NCBI GenBank assembly: GCA_035308365.1
Contig: DATGGU010000167.1
Location: forward strand, 1 to 45,577
Origin: PALSA-505 sp035308365
GTDB taxonomy: Bacteria > Actinomycetota > Actinomycetes > Streptosporangiales > Streptosporangiaceae
Direction of reading: 5' to 3'
DNA length: 45,577 nt
Shown here: piece by piece, positions 36,863 to 43,411 of the stretch
How the letters are laid out: each line of letters opens with the position of its first letter
How positions within the stretch are numbered: position 1 is the stretch's first letter
Notes under the pieces: model-generated
Told to the model about the DNA's origin: nothing
What the model saw: the letters and a program-made list of their open reading frames with translations, nothing else
Database searches by the model: none
Made by a program: the position numbers and the translations under genes

Positions 36863-39800
36863 TCAACACGGGCTGTGCTGTCCGTTGCCTGATCCATTGA
36901 CCGGCCGGCCGCCGGCCGGGACCAGCACCGGCGCTCTGGGGCTTGGTCCAGGGCGGTCCGGCAGCGGCGCCCACCCCACCGGCGCCAGCCGGGGTGCCTG
37001 CGCCTGCCGTGCCTGCGACGCCCGCCGCGGCGGCCCGGCGCGCGGCACGGCCAGTGCCAGCAGCATGAAGAACTCGTCTCCGGAGCCCCGGTAGGTCAGG
37101 TGCATGTCGAAAGTCATCAGCAGGGTGATCACGATGATCGCGGTGAAGACCGCGATACCCGCCACGCTGCTGCCGTCCCGGTCGCCGCGGGCCGCCTGCC
37201 AGCCCCGGTGGGCCGCCGCGTAAACCAGGAAGACGAAGCTGATCAGCAGGGGGATACCGCCGCCCCAGAGCAGCCATGTATAGCCGCTCTCGATCCACAC
37301 GTAACCCGTGGCCTGGGTCGCCACCACGACGCGGGCCGAGGGCTCAACCCCCATCACGAAATTCCAGTGCGAGAACAGCTTGGGCCAGAAGTAGGTTTGC
37401 AGGTTGTCGAGCCGTCCAACCCAGCTCACCGGCAGGCCCGACGCCGACTGGAAGCCGCTGAGCCGTCGGGAGATCACCGGGCGCAGGGCGATCCCGGCGG
37501 CCAGGGCGGCGGGCAGGAATCCCCACAGCAACCTCGGCTTGCTGAGCAGAATGGCAATGCAGATCACGCCCGCGAACAGCCCGATCGCGCTGGAAAACTC
37601 CCCCGCCGACAGCGCTCCCATGATCAGCAGCGCGGCGGCGGCGGCCAGCGCCGGCCGGTACCGCTGGTAGCGCGTCCACAGACCGCTGATCACGGCCAGG
37701 TTGATGATCGCAAGGTCGGCGACGGCCGCCGGCAGGCCGAGTGTGGAACTTCCCCGCGAGGCGAACGCACCGGTGTTCCCGAACGGGGCGTAGTAATGGG
37801 TGAGCACCGGCCCCACGCCCCCCACCCCGAGCGACTGCAAGATCGCCAGCATGGCCACGATGCACGCCGTGGCCACCGACAGCCACATACACCACTTGAT
37901 CTGGCGTTCGGTGCTGACGCTGGTCCGGATGATCGCGTACAGGCCGAGGAACTTCCACAGGACCAGCGCGTATTCGATGTCGTCCTTGCTGATCGGCTTC
38001 TGCCGGACGGCCATCCACAGCAGCGGCACGACGGAACTGGCCACCGCCATGAGCACCAGGGCCCACTCCAGCCGGTCCAGCCGGATCTTCGGCAGCCCTC
38101 CCGTGCGCAGCCGCACCAGACCACGCGCGGCGAGCGCGAGCCCCAGCAAGAGCGCGATGGCTTCGTTCGGCCGCAGTATGGGCACGGCCGAGCCACGGTT
38201 GATGCCCGCGGTCAGCGGATCCAGAAAGATGATCAGGTATGCGGCCACCGCCGGCCGGACCCACACCCAGACCACCAGCGCCAGCCCCACCGCGACGGCG
38301 AGCGTCAGCTTCGGCCGGATGGCGCACGCCATGCCCAGCGCGACCGCCCCGGCCAGGGCGGGCCCGAACACCCAGCGACTGCCAGGAAACCGCAGTCCTC
38401 GTCCCCGCCACGGGAGGGCCGGCGATGGGACAACTGCCTGGTTCACGTATCCCGCGGCCCACCCTGGTGCGACGCTGCCCGCCGGCTGGCCCGCTACGTT
38501 CCTGGCTTTGTTACGAAGGTGGCCGATGCCGCCGGCCAGCCAGGCCAGCTCGGGGGTACGCCAGGCGGCCTGAACGGCCAGGAACACCACCAGCCCGGCC
38601 AGCGCGGCGGCGGTGATGCTGACCCGCGGGCCGAACGGCTTGCCCAGCCAGTGCGGGATCGCGGCGGCGACGAGCCACGCGGGGCCGGCCATGAGCACCG
38701 CGCCCACCAGAAACTTGCCCAGCGAGGGCGCGAGCTGCTGCGACCCGCGTTCGCTGAGGCTCCGCCACACGTGGAACATCAGGTGGCAGGCGCCGGCGGT
38801 CACGGCCACCGACAGGGCCAGCCCGAGCACCAGGAGCACGGCCCAGCCGTGGGCGGCCAGGGCCGCGGGCACCAGGACCAGGCAGACGGCGGCCTGCAGC
38901 ATCATGGAGATCAGCGGGGTCCGGGTGTCCTTCCTGGCATAGGACGCATAGGTGGCGATCAGGAACGCGGTCTGGCCGACCACCGCCAGTGACAGCGCCG
39001 CCAGCGAGGCGGCGACCATGGTGACCCCGGCGGCCCCATCCATCCGGCCGAAGGAGATGGCGCGGGCCAGCGGGAGGGCCAGCACCAGGTACCCCACGGC
39101 GGCCGGGATCGTGATGAAGAAGCCGAGCGACAGACCGCGCACGAGGGTGTCGCGGAACCCGGCCTGGTCGCCGCCGGCGTGCATCCGCGCCAGGCGCGGC
39201 AGCAGGGACAGCGCCACAGGTGTCGCCCCGACGGCGATCGCCAGGTAGTAGAAATTCAGCGCGATCTGGAAGGCGACGACCCCGCCGGGCAGCCGGTTCG
39301 CCACCACCAGCAGGGTGAGCACCTGAAACGCCACGAGTCCCGCCTGGGCCAGGGACGGCAGCGCCCGCCGGACGACCACCCGGACCTCCGGGTCGCGCCA
39401 GCCCGGTCGCGGGATGAGCCACGCCCCGGCCCGGCTCGCTCCCCACCATTGCGTGGCCGCGTGCAGGGCGACGGCGCCGGTCGAGCCGAGCCCGAGCAAC
39501 AGCAACTCCCCTGCCGGGACGTTCCCGAGCCTGGAGCCCGTGCCATAGATCACCGCGGTCGCCGCGAGCACCGCGATCGTGCCCAGGTTCTCCACGGCGG
39601 GCGCGCCAGCCGCCAGGGCGAAGCGCTGGCGTGAGTTCATCACCGCCGTGGCGGTGCCCACCACGCCGTAGAAGAAGATCTGCGGGATGAACATGATGAT
39701 CAGCAGCCGCCCCACCTGAGCCTGCTCCGCCCCCACCTGGTGAGCCGCGCCACCGAGCGTGGCGAACCGCAGCACAACAGGACCGAGCAGGATCGCCACC

Positions 39801-40174
39801 GGGGCGATCACGACCAGCGCCACCAGGGTCATGCCGAGAAACCCGCCGGCCACACGCTGCGACGCACGGCGGTCGCCGGCGTCGATGTGCCGCACGAGCG
39901 CGGGAACCAGCAGCGAGGAGAACAGCGACCCGGCGAGGAAGCCGTAGTAGACCAGGTTCGGCAGGGAGTTGGTGAACTGGTAGGTGTTGCCGAAGAAGGT
40001 GGGCCCCAGAACGGCGCCGATACACGCGAACTTCGCGACGCCGGTGACGCGGCTGATTATCGTCCAGGCAGCCACCGTGATGGAGTCACCAGCGGCCGCG
40101 GCCGCCTGCTGGTCACCGGCCGCAGGCACCACCCGCCCGCGGCTGGTGTGCCCGCTCTGTCTGCCTGTGCTCAT
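36863..40174 (-). CDS. MurJ/Wzx-type flippase fused to a Wzy/WaaL-like O-antigen ligase/polymerase domain
   Basis: 1103 residues in one frame. Part 1 (about 25-540) is a MurJ/MviN lipid flippase: ITVAAWTIISRVTGVAKFACIGAVLGPTFFGNTYQFTNSLPNLVYYGFLAGSLFSSLLVPALVR, and later FFITIPAAVGYLVLALPLARAISFGRMDGA. After a basic linker (553-600: GHLRNKARNVAGQPAGS..., ending near PWRGRGLRFPG), part 2 (about 600-1040) is a Wzy/WaaL-type membrane domain: FLDPLTAGINRGSAVPILRPNEAIALLLGLALAARG, a large loop with FGNTGAFASRGSSTLGLPAAVAD, and SGYTWLLWGGGIPLLISFVFLVY. It ends in a Pro-rich tail. ATG 40174 overlaps the sugar-transferase stop as ATGA. Confidence 0.88.
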   Translation of the reverse strand: MSTGRQSGHTSRGRVVPAAGDQQAAAAAGDSITVAAWTIISRVTGVAKFACIGAVLGPTFFGNTYQFTNSLPNLVYYGFLAGSLFSSLLVPALVRHIDAGDRRASQRVAGGFLGMTLVALVVIAPVAILLGPVVLRFATLGGAAHQVGAEQAQVGRLLIIMFIPQIFFYGVVGTATAVMNSRQRFALAAGAPAVENLGTIAVLAATAVIYGTGSRLGNVPAGELLLLGLGSTGAVALHAATQWWGASRAGAWLIPRPGWRDPEVRVVVRRALPSLAQAGLVAFQVLTLLVVANRLPGGVVAFQIALNFYYLAIAVGATPVALSLLPRLARMHAGGDQAGFRDTLVRGLSLGFFITIPAAVGYLVLALPLARAISFGRMDGAAGVTMVAASLAALSLAVVGQTAFLIATYASYARKDTRTPLISMMLQAAVCLVLVPAALAAHGWAVLLVLGLALSVAVTAGACHLMFHVWRSLSERGSQQLAPSLGKFLVGAVLMAGPAWLVAAAIPHWLGKPFGPRVSITAAALAGLVVFLAVQAAWRTPELAWLAGGIGHLRNKARNVAGQPAGSVAPGWAAGYVNQAVVPSPALPWRGRGLRFPGSRWVFGPALAGAVALGMACAIRPKLTLAVAVGLALVVWVWVRPAVAAYLIIFLDPLTAGINRGSAVPILRPNEAIALLLGLALAARGLVRLRTGGLPKIRLDRLEWALVLMAVASSVVPLLWMAVRQKPISKDDIEYALVLWKFLGLYAIIRTSVSTERQIKWCMWLSVATACIVAMLAILQSLGVGGVGPVLTHYYAPFGNTGAFASRGSSTLGLPAAVADLAIINLAVISGLWTRYQRYRPALAAAAALLIMGALSAGEFSSAIGLFAGVICIAILLSKPRLLWGFLPAALAAGIALRPVISRRLSGFQSASGLPVSWVGRLDNLQTYFWPKLFSHWNFVMGVEPSARVVVATQATGYVWIESGYTWLLWGGGIPLLISFVFLVYAAAHRGWQAARGDRDGSSVAGIAVFTAIIVITLLMTFDMHLTYRGSGDEFFMLLALAVPRAGPPRRASQARQAQAPRLAPVGWAPLPDRPGPSPRAPVLVPAGGRPVNGSGNGQHSPC

Positions 40175-40863
40175 AGGGCGCCGCGGGTGGAGAGCACGAC
40201 CGGGATGGTCTTGACGAGGATCCACACATCGAGGGCGAGGCTCTGGGTGCGCACGTATTCGAGGTCGAGTTCCAGGCCCTGCTTCATGGTGACCGCGTTC
40301 CGGCCGCTGACCTGCCACAGCCCGGTAAGCCCCGGTGGGACGGTGAAGCGGTCGAAGTAGGCGGCGTCGAACAGCCGCGCCTCCCAGGCAAGCGCGGGGC
40401 GCGGCCCGACCAGCGACATGTCGCCCCGGATGACGTTGATCAGCTGGGGAAGCTCGTCGATGCTGGTGCGCCGCAGCAACTGTCCCACCCGTGTGATCCG
40501 GTCGTCCTGCTCCAGCTTGAACATCCCGGCCCGGCCACCGTCCGGCGGCTGCTTCTCGGTGAGCAGCTTCGTGACGTACTGCCGGTGGACGTCATCGGGG
40601 CAGCCGGTGTACATGGTCCGGAACTTGCAGAGCACAAAGGGGCGCCGGTCCTTGCCCAGCCGGGTCTGCCGGAACAGAGCCGGCCCGGGGGTGTCCAGCC
40701 GGATCGCCACCGCCACCGCCAGCAGCAGGGGAGACACCACCAGCAGGCATATCGCCGCCACGATGAGGTCGAGCAGGCGCTTGGCCAGTTGCGCGGCGAG
40801 CGAGCGGGCACCACCGGTGACGCCGTGGCGCACCGCCTGGGGGCGCGCAAGGGATTCACGCAA
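40171..40863 (-). CDS. Undecaprenyl-phosphate sugar phosphotransferase (initiating sugar transferase)
   Basis: 230 residues from a TTG at 40863. One membrane-associated helix (RLLDLIVAAICLLVVSPLLLAVAVAIRLDTPGPALFRQTRLGKDRRPFVLCKFRTM) and the catalytic region QDDRITRVGQLLRRTSIDELPQLINVIRGDMSLVGPRPALAWE...PPGLTGLWQVSGRNAVTMKQGLELDLEYV. Those are the hallmark motifs of PssE/WbaP-type bacterial sugar transferases (the catalytic Asp-Glu in SIDELPQ, and G-D-M-S-L-V-G-P-R-P). It moves a sugar-1-phosphate to the lipid carrier to start the repeat unit. TTG is preferred because ggggaggag lies seven bases upstream; it overlaps the aminotransferase by eight bases. Confidence 0.9.
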   Translation of the reverse strand: MRESLARPQAVRHGVTGGARSLAAQLAKRLLDLIVAAICLLVVSPLLLAVAVAIRLDTPGPALFRQTRLGKDRRPFVLCKFRTMYTGCPDDVHRQYVTKLLTEKQPPDGGRAGMFKLEQDDRITRVGQLLRRTSIDELPQLINVIRGDMSLVGPRPALAWEARLFDAAYFDRFTVPPGLTGLWQVSGRNAVTMKQGLELDLEYVRTQSLALDVWILVKTIPVVLSTRGAL

Positions 40864-41983
40864 CGTCGTGCTCCTCCCCCGGCAGCGCCGCATGGACCGC
40901 GTCACAGACCCCGGCGACCTGGCCGTCGGTCAGGTGCGGGAACATCGGCAGGGACAGCACCTCGTCAGCGCTGCGCTCGGCGGCCGGCAGCGGGCCGTCG
41001 GCGAAGCACTGGTAGGGCTCCTGGCGGTGACACGGGATGGGGTAGTGGATCTGGGTCTGCACGCCCATCGCGGCCAGCTGGCGCTGGACCCGGGCGCGGT
41101 CCGGCACCCGCACCACGGCCAGGTGGTAGACCCCGCGCGCCCCGCGGACCTCCGCGACCGGGCGGGCCCGGGACAACGCCAGGGCGGCGTGGTAACGCAT
41201 GGCAACCGACCGGCGGGCCTCGTTCCACGCATCGAGCCGGGCGAGCTTGACGGTCAGGACCGCTGCCTGCAGCGCATCGAGCCGGCTGTTGGTCCCCACC
41301 AGTTCGTGCCGGTAGTGGGAGCCCGCGGCCCGGCCATGATCGCGCAGCACCTTGATCCGGCGCGCCAGGCCGGCGTCGGCGGTTACCACGGCGCCCGCGT
41401 CACCGAAGGCGCCGAGATTCTTGCCCGGGTAGAAGCTGAAGCAGCCGGCTACGCCGATGGACCCGGCAGGCCTGTCCTGCCAGGCCGCCCCGTGAGCCTG
41501 CGCGGCGTCCTCGATCACCGCGAGCCCGGCCTTGCCCGCGACCCGGCACAGCGCGTCCATGTCGGGCATCTGACCGTAGAGGTGGACGACGATGACCGCC
41601 CTGGTCCGGGCCGTAATCGCCGCTTCCAGGCTGCCGGGGGTCAGCAGCAGGGTGTCCGGGCAGACGTCGGCGAACCGCGGCACGGCCCCGGCCAGAACGA
41701 CCGCTTCCGCGGTGGCGACGAACGTGTTCGCGGGAACGATCACCTCCTCACCCGGCCCGATGCCCAGCGCGACCAGGGTGAGTTGCAGCGCATCGGTCCC
41801 GTTGGCCACCCCGATGGCGTGCGGCACCTGGCAGTAGCCGGCCCACGCCGCCTCGAACTGCTCGACCGCCTCGCCACCGATGAACCTGCTGGACGCCAGC
41901 ACCCGCCGCCAGGCCAGTTCGACGTTGCCACGGACCTCGCGCGTCATCGCGGCCAGGTCCAGGAACGGAATCTGCCCGCTCAT
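40856..41983 (-). CDS. DegT/DnrJ/EryC1 sugar aminotransferase (WbpE/WlbC-like)
   Basis: 375 residues. PLP-dependent: substrate loop IPFLDLAAMTREVRGNVELAWRRVLASSRFIGG, then GVANGTDALQLTLVALGIGPGEEVIVPANTFVATAEAVVLAGAVPRFADV, the cofactor-binding AVIEDAAQAHGA (Asp159) and the Schiff-base Lys188 in AGCFSFYPGKNLGAFGDAGAVVT. It would put an amino group on a keto-sugar nucleotide, most likely at C3 because the upstream Gfo/Idh gene gives a 3-keto sugar in the WlbA-WlbC pair. ATG 41983 overlaps the oxidoreductase stop (ATGA), the tightest possible coupling. Confidence 0.9.
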   Translation of the reverse strand: MSGQIPFLDLAAMTREVRGNVELAWRRVLASSRFIGGEAVEQFEAAWAGYCQVPHAIGVANGTDALQLTLVALGIGPGEEVIVPANTFVATAEAVVLAGAVPRFADVCPDTLLLTPGSLEAAITARTRAVIVVHLYGQMPDMDALCRVAGKAGLAVIEDAAQAHGAAWQDRPAGSIGVAGCFSFYPGKNLGAFGDAGAVVTADAGLARRIKVLRDHGRAAGSHYRHELVGTNSRLDALQAAVLTVKLARLDAWNEARRSVAMRYHAALALSRARPVAEVRGARGVYHLAVVRVPDRARVQRQLAAMGVQTQIHYPIPCHRQEPYQCFADGPLPAAERSADEVLSLPMFPHLTDGQVAGVCDAVHAALPGEEHDVA

Positions 41984-43140
41984 GACGCGCCCAGGCGGCC
42001 CGCCCCAGGGGCCATCGCTGCGGGCACCCCCCTGGGGCGGGAACTCCATGCCTGCCCGGTAGCGGTGCCGTTCACCGCGAACCTGCGCGCGGAACTGAGT
42101 TCCTCCAGCAGCACCGGGCGGCCGAGGCGCCGGGACAGCTCCGCCGCCTCCAGCGCCTCCACCACGGCGAGGCCGTTCTCCCCGTCGGTCAGCGGCCGGC
42201 TGCCGCTGGCGATGCAGTCGATGAAGTGCCGGTCCTGCACCGCGAGCGGTTCATCCGGCGAGATGAACGGAACCACGATGTCGCCGTACCGGTAGGACAT
42301 CGGCGGCTGGGTGAGGTTGTCGCCGTCCGGCTGGAGGCAGACCCCCTTGTCCAGGACGCGGATCCGGTCGTCCACGGCCAGGTCGTCGTAGACGGCCATC
42401 TTCTCGCTGCCGACCGCGGTGACCCGCCGGACCTTGCATGGGTCAAGCCAGCTCACGTGGATGTTCGCGGACAGCCCACGGTCGTCGAAGAAGTCATCGT
42501 AGAACAGGCGCAAGTAGGCGACGTCCTCGAACCGGCGGTGCGCGTGCCGGGACGCCCACGCCTGGGCCGCGACCGGCTTGCGGCCCAGCACGTGGTTGAT
42601 GATGGAGATGTCGTGCGGGGCGAGGTCGAGGACGACGTTGACGTCGTTCTGGTACAGGCCCAGGTTGAGCCGGGCGCTGTCGATGTAGTACACCTCGCCC
42701 AGTTCCCCCTGTTGGACAAGCTCGCGGAGCTTCCGCACGGCCGGGCTGTATTCGAAGGTGTGCCCGACCATGAGGGTCACGCCCGCCGCCGACGCCGCGT
42801 GGCCCAGCCGGTGGGCACCCGCGGCGGTCGGCGCGAGCGGCTTCTCCACCAGGACGTGCTTTCCGGCCTCGATCGCCTGCAGCGCCACCGGCACATGCGT
42901 GCTGGGCGGGGTGGCTACGACAACCGCGTCCACTTCGGCAAGGGCCGGGCCGAGCGCGGTGTAATGACGGGCCGACTTGTAGCTGCGGGCCAGGTTCCGC
43001 AGCCGGTCTTCGCGTGAATCGACGACGATTACTTCTTCGACACCTTCAGTCGCGTGCAGGACGCGGACATGTTTTGACCCCCAGTAACCGCAGCCAACGA
43101 CTGCGACACGAAAACTTTTGGCCAGCGAAGATGGTGTCAT
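41980..43140 (-). CDS. Gfo/Idh/MocA oxidoreductase (WlbA/WbpB-like)
   Basis: 386 residues. N-terminal Rossmann fold with FRVAVVGCGYWGSKHVRVLHATEGVEEVIVVDS (G-x-G-x-x-G), ALAEVDAVVVATPPSTHVPVALQAIEAGKHVLVEKPLAPTAAG with the E-K-P motif of the family (Lys acts on the substrate hydroxyl), and the C-terminal beta-sheet domain with GHTFEYSPAVRKLRELVQQGELGEVYYIDSARLNLGLYQNDVNVVLDLAPHDISIINHVLG. Family members oxidise a hydroxyl of a nucleotide sugar; the operon suggests C3 of a GlcNAc-derived uronate. It is the first gene of the minus-strand operon; the ribosome site is weak. Confidence 0.88.
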   Translation of the reverse strand: MTPSSLAKSFRVAVVGCGYWGSKHVRVLHATEGVEEVIVVDSREDRLRNLARSYKSARHYTALGPALAEVDAVVVATPPSTHVPVALQAIEAGKHVLVEKPLAPTAAGAHRLGHAASAAGVTLMVGHTFEYSPAVRKLRELVQQGELGEVYYIDSARLNLGLYQNDVNVVLDLAPHDISIINHVLGRKPVAAQAWASRHAHRRFEDVAYLRLFYDDFFDDRGLSANIHVSWLDPCKVRRVTAVGSEKMAVYDDLAVDDRIRVLDKGVCLQPDGDNLTQPPMSYRYGDIVVPFISPDEPLAVQDRHFIDCIASGSRPLTDGENGLAVVEALEAAELSRRLGRPVLLEELSSARRFAVNGTATGQAWSSRPRGVPAAMAPGAGRLGAS

Positions 43141-43178
43141 TTAGTCAGCGCCCCCACTGGGCCGGCCCGGCCGCCGGA

Positions 43179-43206
43179 CCCATAGACCATTCTCAGTATT
43201 TGTCAG
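43179..43206 (-). promoter_or_regulatory. Possible promoter of the polysaccharide operon
   Basis: On the minus strand CTGACA (43206-43201), 16-bp spacer, TATGGG (43184-43179), giving a 30-40 base leader before the ATG at 43140. It lies in the 271-bp gap 43141-43411, which is less GC-rich than its surroundings and holds no gene I can support. Confidence 0.3.
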
Positions 43207-43411
43207 GAATTCATCTGGCGGTCACTAACCTAAGGGCCACCCGGCAGGTCCGCATCCCCCAACTGTCGTAGCTTTTTCAGCATCGTTGGGGTACGCACAG
43301 CAAGACTGTTAAAAAGTAATCCGTACTGGCCGGTTCACACACTAAATTTATTGCCAGTGGCCACTGGTGCGGTCGGCGCGGGAATCGTTCTTACCGGTGG
43401 GAGGGCACCCT

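Noticed and set aside
37100..38992. 630-codon plus-strand open frame
   Set aside because: Opposite to the flippase-polymerase gene; composition is His/Arg/Gln-rich and shows no domain.
40418..42295. 625-codon plus-strand open frame
   Set aside because: Antisense to the sugar transferase and aminotransferase genes, both with clear catalytic motifs.
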